NCBI GenBank assembly: GCA_035763805.1
Contig: DASUAL010000100.1
Coordinates: 1 to 47,054 of the forward strand
Reading direction: 5' to 3'
DNA: 47,054 nt
Origin: DASUAL01 sp035763805
GTDB lineage: Bacteria > Gemmatimonadota > Gemmatimonadetes > Gemmatimonadales > GWC2-71-9
Both the position numbers and the translations under genes were made by a program. Under the pieces are notes generated by a model that saw only the letters and a program-made list of their open reading frames with translations, had not been told where the DNA came from and searched no databases. How positions within the stretch are numbered: position 1 is the stretch's first letter; each line of letters opens with the position of its first letter. Below are positions 8,397-16,258 of the stretch, piece after piece.

Positions 8397-9102
8397 GATC
8401 CTGCCCAACGTCCGCGGTCGTCTGCGAGGACCGGATTTCCGGGTGGTCGCGCTCGCCCTGGCGCGCGGCGATGCCGGCCGGCGTGAGCGCTACGAGCGCC
8501 GCCTGCTCGACGAAGGTCCTGACCGGCTGCTCGACGAGCCGGGCTTGCTCGAAGCCCTGCTCGCGCTGCGCACGCTCGTCGTGCCATCGCCAGCGCTCTT
8601 CACCTACGTGGCGGTGCGGCACACGCTCCTCGCCGGCGGCGTGGACGACCGCGAGCTCGCCGACTATCTCGCCGGGCTCCTGCTCGAGTTCGGCGACCAC
8701 GACCGGCACACCCGCATCCGGCGCCAGGACGACCAGAGCTATCGCTACCTGGTCGACATGGTGGGGGAGCTGACCGGCCTGGACCACGCCGGGGAGCGCG
8801 GCTTCCTGCTGCGCGTGCATCTTGGAAACTACAGCCTCTGGCTCGCCGGCCTGTTCCCGGACTACGTGGAGGCGCGGCGCAGCCGTCGAGGGGGGCCGGA
8901 CCTGCCCTACTACGACGAGCTCGGCCGCCAGGGTTACCAGCTTGCCTCCGAGCACCACCTCGCGGCGCACTACGGGGTCGCCAGGATCTACCGCGCCGCC
9001 GCCGAGCGGTTCCCCGCGCTGCGGATTGCCTTCAACCGGCTCAGCGATCGGGTGTTCTTCCCGAACGTCTTCACCCCCGACAAGATGCTGCGGAATCTCT
9101 AA
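8395..9102 (+). CDS. Conserved protein of unknown function
   Basis: A 235-residue soluble, charged protein with no signal peptide. A strong ribosome-binding site, GAGGAGG at 8381-8387, sits 7 bases from the ATG and fixes the start, even though this places the start codon inside the CATG shared with the divergent kinase. Features include a leucine-rich first half (LLDEGPDRLLDEPGLLEALL), GLLLEFGDHDRHTRI, and a C-terminal YGVARIYRAAAERFPALRIAF. I recognise no family. The codon pattern and RBS support a real gene. A repeat hairpin immediately follows its stop. Confidence 0.75.
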   Translation: MILPNVRGRLRGPDFRVVALALARGDAGRRERYERRLLDEGPDRLLDEPGLLEALLALRTLVVPSPALFTYVAVRHTLLAGGVDDRELADYLAGLLLEFGDHDRHTRIRRQDDQSYRYLVDMVGELTGLDHAGERGFLLRVHLGNYSLWLAGLFPDYVEARRSRRGGPDLPYYDELGRQGYQLASEHHLAAHYGVARIYRAAAERFPALRIAFNRLSDRVFFPNVFTPDKMLRNL

Positions 9103-9103
9103 C

Positions 9104-9171
9104 GGGAGCGGGGAGCGGGGCGCAGTACTCTCCGGTGCCTCGGACGCTGCCGCTCCCCGCTCCCTCCTCCC
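9104..9171. terminator. Inverted 7-bp repeat hairpin between convergent genes
   Basis: The left arm has GGGAGCG twice (9104-9117) then GGGCGCA. The right arm has CGCTCCC twice (9151-9164) then TCCTCCC. The 14-bp arms 9104-9117 and 9151-9164 are perfect reverse complements with a 33-bp loop. The element fills nearly all of the gap between two convergent genes, so it probably terminates both transcripts, although neither side has a T-tract. Confidence 0.6.
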
Positions 9172-9173
9172 TC

Positions 9174-9596
9174 TCATTCGTCCAGGAAACGCGTCGGCAC
9201 TCGCGTCGCCGCCTGCACCAGCTCTTCCGCCGACTTCACGAACCGCACCACGATCGCCAGCGAGCCCTTGAGCGCTAGCTTGCGCTGCATGATGCCGGCG
9301 ATGGGCCCGAGCTCCTTGCGGATGACCTTCTTCCAGTGCGCGTAGTCGCCGCTGATGACGAACGGCGCCCGGTCGGCCTGGCCCTGCGCCACGACTTTCG
9401 CCTCGCGGCACGCGCCGCGGTCCAGGTCGAGCCAGATCCCTACCGGCTCGGCGATCCCGATCTCCGGCTGTGGGTTCACGACCAGCGCCACCGGGCCGTG
9501 GGTCCACTGGGCGGAGGCCGCGCGGTAGCCCTCGCTGGCGTTGATGGCGGCGCCGTACGCGCTCACCCATTCAGTGGACGGGAAGGCGAGGCTCAT
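9174..9596 (-). CDS. SCP2-like sterol/lipid-binding domain protein
   Basis: A 140-residue protein starting MSLAFPSTEWVSAYGAAINA; the ATG overlaps the upstream stop by four bases (ATGA). The strand-rich middle, GIWLDLDRGACREAKVV, then APFVISGDYAHWKKVIRKEL, and the closing GSLAIVVRFVKSAEELVQAA match SCP2-type domains, which bind lipids in a hydrophobic tunnel. The length is that of a stand-alone domain. The ligand is unknown. Co-translation with the peptidase-C26-like gene is likely. Confidence 0.7.
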   Translation of the reverse strand: MSLAFPSTEWVSAYGAAINASEGYRAASAQWTHGPVALVVNPQPEIGIAEPVGIWLDLDRGACREAKVVAQGQADRAPFVISGDYAHWKKVIRKELGPIAGIMQRKLALKGSLAIVVRFVKSAEELVQAATRVPTRFLDE

Positions 9597-10279
9597 CGCA
9601 CCGCCCCGGCGAAGCCGCGGAACAGCGCGTCTTCGACGTCGTCCTCCGGATGCCACTGTACGGCGAGCATCCACGGGTCGCCGCCCGTTGCGGGCTCGGC
9701 GCCCTCGACCACGCCATCCGTCGCCCACGCGGTTGCGCGCAGGGTCGGGGCGAGGTCGCGGATGGCCTGGTGGTGGCGGCTGTTCACGGTGGTCTCGGCG
9801 GTCCCGATGGTGTGGTGCAGCAACGAGCCCGGCGCGACGCGCAGTCCGTGGCGGGAGCGCGTGTCGCTGTGGTCGATCTCGCTCGGTCGTTCGCTCGGCA
9901 GGTCTTGGTACAGGGTGCCTCCCAGGGCGACGTTGAGGATCTGAATCCCGCGGCAGATCGCGAGGAGCGGGAGTCGCCGCGCACGGGCGCCGGCGATCAG
10001 CGCGACCTCCACCGCGTCCCGTGCGGCGTCGGTGTCCTCGAGCTTGGCGTGCGGCTGGGCGCCGTAGCGAGCGGGCTCCACGTCCTCCCCGCCCGTGAGC
10101 ACGAGTCCCTGGACCCGGTCGAGCGCGGCGCACGCGTCCTCGGGGTCCAAGAGCGGCGGCACCACGAGCGCCACCAGCCCGGCGCGGGTGAGCGCCCGCA
10201 CGTACGCAGTGTTCAGGGCGACCCGCTCGCGCCCGTCGTCGGTGCGGCAGGTCGCGGTGACGGCGACGACCTTGCTCAT
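9593..10279 (-). CDS. Peptidase C26 / class I glutamine-amidotransferase-like hydrolase
   Basis: A 228-residue protein with the GATase1 fold. It has GLVLTGGEDVEPARYG, a nucleophile elbow LLAICRGIQILNVALGG (catalytic Cys), HHQAIRDLA, and the His-Glu pair in VQWHPEDD. It matches the family of gamma-glutamyl-GABA hydrolase (PuuD), which removes the gamma-glutamyl group in putrescine breakdown. No other puu gene is present, so a general gamma-glutamyl hydrolase is as far as I would go. Start MSKVVAVTATCR at 10279 overlaps the upstream stop by one base; the longer frame lies in the neighbouring gene. Confidence 0.85.
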   Translation of the reverse strand: MSKVVAVTATCRTDDGRERVALNTAYVRALTRAGLVALVVPPLLDPEDACAALDRVQGLVLTGGEDVEPARYGAQPHAKLEDTDAARDAVEVALIAGARARRLPLLAICRGIQILNVALGGTLYQDLPSERPSEIDHSDTRSRHGLRVAPGSLLHHTIGTAETTVNSRHHQAIRDLAPTLRATAWATDGVVEGAEPATGGDPWMLAVQWHPEDDVEDALFRGFAGAVR

Positions 10280-10806
10280 CAGGATGGCTGGGCGGGTGCG
10301 CCGAGCAGCGGGCAGCGGGGGTTGCTCACGCTCGTCCATTCAACCCGCACACCGTAGAGCGGAATCGACTTGTCGGCCCACGTCACGACGCCGAGCTGCG
10401 GGTACGTCTCGGGTGGTCGCACACCCTCGTAGATCAGGACCCCCTGGGCCCGCTGGGTCGAGTCGTCCACGACGAGGAGAGCGTAGACGGTCGTATCCGT
10501 CGGGAAGGGAGGAGCCCCCGGGCCCCCGTACGCCATGGTGAGCCGCGGCCCGTGATAGCCGACCGCGACTTGCCCTTGCTGTGCCGTGCCGGCGACGCGG
10601 GCCGGGAGGGACGCTGGCAGGCCGCGCGGCGCGTCGGTCAGAACGAAGGGCTGCCTCTTGAGCTGTTCCTGGATCAACATGGGCCCGGCGAGCGCCGCGA
10701 GGCCGCAGGTGGGCGAGCCGGAACGGTCGCCGCCGCACGACAACGCGAGAGCCGTCAAGAAGAACGGCGTCGCGCGAACGATCGTCGAGCGGAACACCGT
10801 CGTCAT
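10279..10806 (-). CDS. Orphan lipoprotein
   Basis: A 175-residue protein with a signal peptide (FFLTALALSCGGD) whose lipobox LALSC marks it as a lipoprotein. The mature part has a cysteine pair (TCGLAAL; RCPLLGA) and a central strand-rich region (TTVYALLVVDDSTQRAQGVL). No family recognised. It overlaps the next gene upstream by four bases and probably belongs to the receptor operon. Confidence 0.7.
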   Translation of the reverse strand: MTTVFRSTIVRATPFFLTALALSCGGDRSGSPTCGLAALAGPMLIQEQLKRQPFVLTDAPRGLPASLPARVAGTAQQGQVAVGYHGPRLTMAYGGPGAPPFPTDTTVYALLVVDDSTQRAQGVLIYEGVRPPETYPQLGVVTWADKSIPLYGVRVEWTSVSNPRCPLLGAPAQPS

Positions 10807-11258
10807 CGAGCGGTCACCACTTCGAGGACGGTTGCGGGATACGGCGCATCGGGGCCGACCCGCTTGAGCTCGATGCTGTCGGCATCGGGCACGAAGGGTG
10901 TGCCCAGACGCAGCAGCGTGTCGCCGACGAGCCAGGCGGCGGTGCGTGCCTTCTCGGCAGCGGGGTGCTCGAAGTCCGCGCCGATGATGTAGCGTGGGGT
11001 GCCGCGGAGCGGTCCCGCTTCGATCTTGGGCCGCTCCTCCTCGCCATAGTAGCGGCGGTACAGCCGCCCATCGATCCAGCCCCCAGGCATGGTCTTGAGC
11101 GTCAGCCGCACGTACACGGTCGAGTCGATCGGGACTGCCCGCGCGGCTGCTGCCGGTCCCGAGCGGAAGATGCGGACGAGCTCCCAGGTACCGTCGATTG
11201 CCGCCGTCTGAAACGCCGACAGGAGGACCGAGAGCAACGCGGCGTAGGAACTGAGCAT
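10803..11258 (-). CDS. Small secreted protein, function unknown
   Basis: A 151-residue protein with a short hydrophobic N-terminus (MLSSYAALLSVLLSAFQTAA) that reads as a signal peptide. The mature part starts IDGTWELVRIF, like the opening strand of lipocalin-like beta barrels, and continues with alternating strands. The barrel reading is only suggestive. It starts 9 bases after the TonB receptor gene, so the two are likely co-expressed. Confidence 0.65.
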   Translation of the reverse strand: MLSSYAALLSVLLSAFQTAAIDGTWELVRIFRSGPAAAARAVPIDSTVYVRLTLKTMPGGWIDGRLYRRYYGEEERPKIEAGPLRGTPRYIIGADFEHPAAEKARTAAWLVGDTLLRLGTPFVPDADSIELKRVGPDAPYPATVLEVVTAR

Positions 11259-11267
11259 CGTATCAAT

Positions 11268-13439
11268 CTAATACGTCCAGGTCAGGACCACCGAGAGAGT
11301 CCGCACCGGGGCCAGCGTGCGGGGCACCTGGTTGTAGATGTAGTTCAGGGCATTCGTGACGAGCCCGCGAACCGAGACAGGCCCGCGATCGTACCCGGCT
11401 CGCAAGTCGAGCGCCCGCTCCGAGACGCGCGGGTCGTCGGTGTAGATCTCGACGCGCTCGAAGCGGCTCGCGTAGCGGAAGTCCCCTCCCACGGAGAACG
11501 CGCGCCAGTCGTAGTCCGCGCTCAGGGTCAGGAGGTGCTTGGGCCGAAACGCGAGCGCGCGCTCCGCGGCCGCGCCGTGGGCGAGCTCGCGGGCATCGAG
11601 CAGGGTGTATGCGAGCGATGTCGCGAGCCGGGGTGTGAACGGGCTCGCCGTGAGGGTCAGCTCGAGCCCCACCAGCCGGGCGCGCGCGACGTTCTGGAGC
11701 TGGATCAGCGTGTCGCTGACGATGCGAGGCTCGATCAGGTCATGGGCTTCCGTCCAGAACAGCGCCGCGTCGGATTGCACCGACGGGGACAGGTGCGCGA
11801 CGTTGCCGAGCTCGAACGACCACGCCGTCTCCGGGTTCAAGGCCGGGTTCGGGATCACGATGAACGGGGGGACAGCGGTCGACACGAACCGCTCGGCGAG
11901 AGCCGGGGCCCGGAATCCGCGGCCTCCCGAGGCGCGCCAGACCAGGCGCGGGCCGGTCGGGAGCACCACGCCCGCGCGCGGGCTGAGGACGGCGTCCAGG
12001 CCGCCGCCGTCCACCGCGAAAAAATCGATCCGGGCGCCCGCCGTGACTCGCGCCCGCCCGAGCAGCTGCTCGCTCTCCCCGTACGCGGCGATCTCATTCT
12101 GCGTGTGGTCACCGAAGATGTCGCTCGCGACATCCGAGCGCGCTCCCTCGGCTCCGACGGTCACCACGCGGCCGGGTGCCGGTCGCACCACGCCACGCAG
12201 CTCGCCCCCGAAGCGGTTCGCGGCGGCAGTGTCGTTGTTGCCGGGGTGGTAATCGATGAAGTGCGTCCGCAGCCACGAGCCGCGCGCCTCCCAGCTGGCG
12301 CGCTCGGAGGCAGTGTGCGCGACCGCCGCCGTGACGTACCCTTTGTCCGAGCGCGTGAACGAGCCCCGGCCGTCGGTATCGATCTTGAAGGGTTGGTAGG
12401 TCTGTCCCCGGTCGTCGCACTTGGGACGCACGCACCACGCGAGCGGCACCTCATACTGGTTGCTCGCCCAGGAGGTCGAGGCGGTCACGCGCGTCGCCGG
12501 CGTGGGTAGCCACTCGGCCTTCCCGGCGGCCTGCCAGTGGTCTCGACGGTCCTGTTCGCGGTACCCGTCCGAGTGTCGGCCGCCCACGGTGACCCGGCCG
12601 CGGAGGCGTTCGCTGCCGTAGGAGCCGCTGACGTCGACGCCGCCGTGCCCGCCGGTGTAGTCGCGGAACGTCCAGACGTCGTGCGGCGGGTCGGCGTAGA
12701 AACCTCCGGTGGCGCGGATGCGAGCGTGGAAGCCAGACGAGATGTCACGCGTGATGAGATTCACGACGCCGCCCAACGCGGAAGAGCCGTAGAGCGACGA
12801 GCCCGCACCCTTCACCACCTCGACCCGCACGAGCTCGCTCACCGGGACCAGGTCCCAGTGGATGCCGCCGCGGTCCCCCTGGTTCGCGGGCACGCCGTCC
12901 ACGAGCAGCAGCACGCGGCTCCCGAGCCCCTGCACGTAGCCGCTCGACCCCCGGATGTTCACCTGGCCGTTCAGGAACTGCACGCCCGGGGCCCTGTCCA
13001 CCGCCTCGTCCACGGTGCTCACGGCGCGGCGGGCGAGCTGGGTGTCCGTGACGATCGCGACGCCGGTGATCGCCTGGTCGAGGAGCTGAGACCGCTTGGC
13101 GGCCGTGACGACCGTCGGCTGGAGCTCGATCGCGGTCGGCCGGAGTGCGTAGTCGCGCTCGACGGAATCGCCCGCCGCGAGGGTGAGGGTGTCGAGTACG
13201 GGAGCGAACCCGATGTGACTCACCCGTACGACCGCCCGACCGGCCCGAACGTTGACCCGGTACCGGCCCTGATCATCTGCGAAGTCTCTCAACCCCGTGC
13301 CCACGACCTCTACGACTGCCGGCAACGGCTGGCCGAGGGTGTCCCGTACCGAGCCGTGAACAGCCGCGCTCCCCTGCGCGCGCAGGACTCCAGCCGCCGC
13401 CGTATTCGCCAGCAACGCGGTTACGAGCATGCGTTTCAC
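11268..13439 (-). CDS. TonB-dependent outer-membrane receptor
   Basis: A 723-residue receptor. A basic signal peptide (GTG start, MKRMLVTALLANTAAAGVLR) is followed by a carboxypeptidase-regulatory-like beta domain (VHGSVRDTLGQPLPAVVEVV), then the plug (RSQLLDQAITGVAIVTD; VQFLNGQVNIRGSSGYVQGL; VEVVKGAGSSLYGSSALGGV), then the 22-strand barrel ending in an aromatic residue (VVLTWTY). The GTG overlaps the preceding stop as GTGA. Such receptors import siderophores, cobalamin, metals or glycans; the ligand cannot be read and no riboswitch or Fur box was seen upstream. The neighbouring lipoproteins may be ligand-capture partners. Confidence 0.9.
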   Translation of the reverse strand: MKRMLVTALLANTAAAGVLRAQGSAAVHGSVRDTLGQPLPAVVEVVGTGLRDFADDQGRYRVNVRAGRAVVRVSHIGFAPVLDTLTLAAGDSVERDYALRPTAIELQPTVVTAAKRSQLLDQAITGVAIVTDTQLARRAVSTVDEAVDRAPGVQFLNGQVNIRGSSGYVQGLGSRVLLLVDGVPANQGDRGGIHWDLVPVSELVRVEVVKGAGSSLYGSSALGGVVNLITRDISSGFHARIRATGGFYADPPHDVWTFRDYTGGHGGVDVSGSYGSERLRGRVTVGGRHSDGYREQDRRDHWQAAGKAEWLPTPATRVTASTSWASNQYEVPLAWCVRPKCDDRGQTYQPFKIDTDGRGSFTRSDKGYVTAAVAHTASERASWEARGSWLRTHFIDYHPGNNDTAAANRFGGELRGVVRPAPGRVVTVGAEGARSDVASDIFGDHTQNEIAAYGESEQLLGRARVTAGARIDFFAVDGGGLDAVLSPRAGVVLPTGPRLVWRASGGRGFRAPALAERFVSTAVPPFIVIPNPALNPETAWSFELGNVAHLSPSVQSDAALFWTEAHDLIEPRIVSDTLIQLQNVARARLVGLELTLTASPFTPRLATSLAYTLLDARELAHGAAAERALAFRPKHLLTLSADYDWRAFSVGGDFRYASRFERVEIYTDDPRVSERALDLRAGYDRGPVSVRGLVTNALNYIYNQVPRTLAPVRTLSVVLTWTY

Positions 13440-13957
13440 GGCGGGCAGGGAGGGAAATAGTCGCAGACGCGGCGCATGTTGCCGAAGTCGATGAGGAAGT
13501 CGATCGAATCCGTGCGGGCGCCGCTGGGCACGGTCACGATGCCGGGCTGCGCAGGATCGGTCTCGTCGCGGTAGAAGCCGGCTTCGCGAAGGACGGTATC
13601 GGCGTTGGTCGGCGTCGGCACGGCACCCTGTTTCAACCATACTGCCAGAACCCACTCGTAGCGGCCGCTCGGTAGCTGCACGGCATAGAACTGCGGGTTG
13701 GTGAAGGGTCGCAGAAGCGACTCCAGGGGCGGGCGGGGAAGAAAGTTGTTGAGGAGGTCGGTGCGGCTCTGCGGGAAGGTCGGATATGCGACAATGAACA
13801 CGCCCTGCGTGCTCTCCGGCTCCTGGCCCTGGAACGTCACCGTGCCGCAGATCCCGACAAAGCTCCTGCCGCACACGGGCGTCGGCTCGAGGCCCCCATT
13901 ACAGGCCAGGGCGGCGGCCAGGACGACCGCCGCCGCACCCGAGACGCGCGTCCCCAT
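13436..13957 (-). CDS. Orphan lipoprotein upstream of TonB receptor
   Basis: A 173-residue protein with a signal peptide (MGTRVSGAAAVVLAAALACN) and lipobox cysteine near residue 19. The mature part has cysteines in VCGRSFVGICGTVTF and a C-terminal CDYFPPCPP, which could form disulfides. The region FYAVQLPSGRYEWVLAVWLK looks like a carboxypeptidase-regulatory or transthyretin-like beta domain. It is first in the operon with the TonB receptor (GTGA overlap), so a surface role with that receptor is likely. Confidence 0.7.
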   Translation of the reverse strand: MGTRVSGAAAVVLAAALACNGGLEPTPVCGRSFVGICGTVTFQGQEPESTQGVFIVAYPTFPQSRTDLLNNFLPRPPLESLLRPFTNPQFYAVQLPSGRYEWVLAVWLKQGAVPTPTNADTVLREAGFYRDETDPAQPGIVTVPSGARTDSIDFLIDFGNMRRVCDYFPPCPP

Positions 13958-14033
13958 GGGGCCAACAATGTGGGACGCCCGGTCATGCCGTCAACTTGAC
14001 CCCGGTTTCGGCGCGGAATACGTTGATGCCGCT

Positions 14034-14198
14034 ATGCCGATCTACGAGTACCGCTGCACGAAGTGCCGGAAGCGCTTCAGCCAGCAAGAGGGGATCGAGG
14101 AGCACGGCCGGAGGCGGCCCGCCTGCCCCAAGTGCAAATCGCGCGCGGTGGAGCAGGTCTACTCGCCGTTCTTCGCAAAAACGGTCCGGAAAAGCTAG
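14034..14198 (+). CDS. FmdB-type zinc-ribbon protein
   Basis: A 54-residue protein, MPIYEYRCTKCRKRFSQQ, with a second pair CPKC at about residues 33-36 and a basic tail. This is the small FmdB/putative regulatory zinc-ribbon family. The ATG at 14034 matches the conserved family start. It opens a plus-strand group with the coiled-coil and DUF1028 genes. Its molecular role is not established in the family. Confidence 0.85.
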   Translation: MPIYEYRCTKCRKRFSQQEGIEEHGRRRPACPKCKSRAVEQVYSPFFAKTVRKS

Positions 14199-14204
14199 CG
14201 CCTC

Positions 14205-14774
14205 TTGTTCGAGCGCCTGCGGGACGCGCTGCGCGCCGCACTCGACGCGGCGACGCCGCCGGGGGATTTGCGTGACCTGGCGCGTCAGATGCGTGAGGCA
14301 GTGGTGGAGGCGAAGGTCGCCGTCCGGGAAACCCGCGAGGCGGTGACCCGGACGGATGGGGAGCTCGCGCTCGAGCGCCAGCGGCTCGCCGACGCCGAGC
14401 GGCGCGGCCGGCTCGCGGCCGAGATCCAGGACAAGGAGACCGTCGAGGTGGCGCAGCGCTTCGCGACGAAGCACCGCGAGCGCGTGGGCATGCTCGAGAA
14501 GAAGTCGGCCGCGCTCGCGGACGAGCTGGCCCTCTACGAGCGCGATCTCTCCGAGATGCAGACGCAGCTCGCGCGCGCCGAACGGGAACGCCCGCTCACC
14601 GAAGCCGAGCGCTCGGCGGAGCGGGCGTGGCGCGATCTGCAGGAGGCGGGCGGGGCCCGTCCGGGGATGGACCTCAAGGACGAGCAGCTCAAGGGGGACC
14701 TGGATCGCGCCGCCCGCGAGGCCGCGGCGGATCGACAGCTCCGGGAGCTGAAGAAGAAGCTGAAGAAAGACTAG
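14205..14774 (+). CDS. Coiled-coil protein, PspA-like in layout
   Basis: A 189-residue, almost entirely helical and highly charged protein. Its N-terminus (MFERLRDALRAALDAA, then DLRDLARQMREAVVEAKVAV) resembles the amphipathic helix and first coiled coil of PspA/IM30 envelope-stress proteins. The similarity is in layout, not a firm family match. Translation starts at a TTG six bases after the FmdB-like stop. The end is lysine-rich. Confidence 0.65.
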   Translation: MFERLRDALRAALDAATPPGDLRDLARQMREAVVEAKVAVRETREAVTRTDGELALERQRLADAERRGRLAAEIQDKETVEVAQRFATKHRERVGMLEKKSAALADELALYERDLSEMQTQLARAERERPLTEAERSAERAWRDLQEAGGARPGMDLKDEQLKGDLDRAAREAAADRQLRELKKKLKKD

Positions 14775-14777
14775 CGC

Positions 14778-15764
14778 GTGCTATCCTTCCTTCTCGCCGT
14801 CGCGCTGCAGCAACCCCGCCCGCCGGACCTGCTCAAGCGCGTCCATACGTACAGCATCGTCGCCTACGACACGGCCACGGGTGATCTGGGCGTCGCCGTG
14901 CAATCCAAGTTCCCCAACGTCGGCGGCATCGTGCCGTGGGCCAAAGCGGGGGTCGGCGCCGTGGCCACCCAGTCGCTCGGGAACACCGACTACGGCGAAA
15001 CGGGATTGGAGCTGATGGCGAGGGGCGCGACCGCCCCCGAGGCGTTGCGCATCGTGATGCGCGATGACCCTCGCCCGGCACAGCGCCAGGTCGGGATGGT
15101 GGATGGACGCGGCTACGCCGCGAGCTGGACTGGCGATTCGTGCTTCGACTGGGCGGGCGGGCGCACCGGCGGTCGGGCGGCCGGGCGTATCGGGGGCAAG
15201 GGCGAGCTGATGGTGGGACGGGATTTCGCGGCCCAGGCGAACATCATGGTCTCCGACCAAACGGTGAAGAACATGGCCGAGGAGTTCCAGCGCACCCGAG
15301 GCTCGCTCGCCGACCGGTTGCTGGCCGCGCTCGTCGCGGGGCAGGCGGGTGGGGGCGACAAGCGAGGGATGGAGTCCGCGGCGCTGCTCGTGGTGCGCAA
15401 GAACGCGGGCTATCTCGGACTGAACGACCGCTACATCGACATCCGCGTGTATGACGATACCAACCCCATCCGCGAGCTCGAGCGGCTGTACGAGCTGCAC
15501 AAGCTCTACTTCTTCACGAGTCGTCCCGAAGACCTTCTTGCCCTCACTCCGGATCTCGTGAAGCAGCTCGAGCCGATCCTGCTGCGGGAGCCCGAAAACC
15601 AGAAGGAGAAATGGCTCGCGGCACCGCAGGGCGTCGCGAACCGGACGTTCCTCGAGGCCCTCGCGAACTTCATGTACTGGGAGAATTACGACGTACGGGT
15701 GCGGATGGACGGGAAGATCGACAGGGTGGTGCTGGATGACGTCCTGACACGGCGGAAGAAGTGA
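14778..15764 (+). CDS. DUF1028 family protein (Ntn-hydrolase-like) with repeat insertion
   Basis: A 328-residue protein. The N-terminal DUF1028 domain shows TYSIVAYDTATGDLGVAVQS, GIVPWAKAGVGAVATQS, GLELMARGATAPEALR and later AAQANIMVSD. DUF1028 proteins are probable Ntn-fold hydrolases. A hydrophobic start suggests export. Between CFDWAGGR and the AAQANIM block there is an extra Gly/Arg-rich segment encoded by an 8-bp tandem array (15150-15197). The C-terminal 90 residues (RELERLYELHKLYFF, then GVANRTFLEALANFMY) match the peptidoglycan-binding-like tail seen in some family members. GTG start, three bases after the previous stop. Confidence 0.8.
   Translation: MLSFLLAVALQQPRPPDLLKRVHTYSIVAYDTATGDLGVAVQSKFPNVGGIVPWAKAGVGAVATQSLGNTDYGETGLELMARGATAPEALRIVMRDDPRPAQRQVGMVDGRGYAASWTGDSCFDWAGGRTGGRAAGRIGGKGELMVGRDFAAQANIMVSDQTVKNMAEEFQRTRGSLADRLLAALVAGQAGGGDKRGMESAALLVVRKNAGYLGLNDRYIDIRVYDDTNPIRELERLYELHKLYFFTSRPEDLLALTPDLVKQLEPILLREPENQKEKWLAAPQGVANRTFLEALANFMYWENYDVRVRMDGKIDRVVLDDVLTRRKK
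15150..15197. repeat. 8-bp tandem array inside the DUF1028 gene
   Basis: Six consecutive 8-bp units (TGGGCGGG, CGGGCGCA, CCGGCGGT, CGGGCGGC, CGGGCGTA, TCGGGGGC). 48 bp is a multiple of three, so the reading frame is kept. The unit belongs to the GGGCGGTC octamer family seen at 25083 and 36434. Confidence 0.65.
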
Positions 15765-15773
15765 GTGTTTTCG

Positions 15774-15852
15774 GCCGTCTGTGGTCCGCCGTCCGTGCCA
15801 CGCTCGTGCAGTGGTACGGGGATCGACCGACGCAGGACGGACGACGTTCCGG
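15774..15852. repeat. Candidate inverted 7-bp repeat element
   Basis: The left arm reads as GCCGTCT, GTGGTCC, GCCGTCC, GTGCCAC; the right arm as GCAGGAC, GGACGAC, GTTCCGG, roughly the reverse complement. The arms are about 30 bp apart. The element fills the gap between DUF1028 and the RemA-like gene and ends just before the start codon. More degenerate than the others. Confidence 0.4.
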
Positions 15853-15859
15853 AGGCAGC

Positions 15860-16255
15860 ATGGAAATCAAGCGCGACCGCATGGTCTTTCTGGGATACGG
15901 CAAGTACTGGCGGTCCGACGGCATCATCGGCCTGATGCCGATCGAGGACGATCGCGGGCCCAGGCGCCGGACCAACGTATTCGTCCAGGGCCGTGCGGAG
16001 CCGATCATCGCCTCGCGCACCGAGCAGAGCATCCTCGAGGACATGGGGGCGACGGACGCGGGCTTCCAGGCGCAGGCATCGCGGGAGGGGATCAGCGAGC
16101 TGCTCGCCGCGTTCCACGAGTTCTCCCCCGTACTGCGCCGCGCGCTCCAGCACGAGCACCACTTCGACGTCGAGAAGTGGGAGCAGCGTTTGGGGGAGAT
16201 CCTGCGCGCGCCGGCCGCCCCTGAATCGGTCGATCAGAACGAGCTCTTTGACTGA
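15860..16255 (+). CDS. RemA/DUF370-like small protein
   Basis: A 131-residue protein starting MEIKRDRMVFLGYGKYWRS with GGAGG 5 bases upstream, which decides this start over an earlier in-frame GTG. The segment LGYGKYWRSDGIIGLMPIED, then TNVFVQGRAEPIIASRTEQS, follows the pattern of the DUF370 (RemA) fold: GFGN, a strand leading to an I-x-P site, then an R-T-x-hydrophobic strand and an I-L-S-like end. In Bacillus, RemA is a DNA-binding regulator of matrix genes. The C-terminal 60 residues are an extra helical region. The family call is tentative. Confidence 0.5.
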   Translation: MEIKRDRMVFLGYGKYWRSDGIIGLMPIEDDRGPRRRTNVFVQGRAEPIIASRTEQSILEDMGATDAGFQAQASREGISELLAAFHEFSPVLRRALQHEHHFDVEKWEQRLGEILRAPAAPESVDQNELFD

Positions 16256-16258
16256 CGC

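Noticed and set aside
13958..14033. Cobalamin riboswitch or Fur box ahead of the TonB receptor operon
   Set aside because: The gap is 76 bp and lacks the conserved cores; no convincing match.
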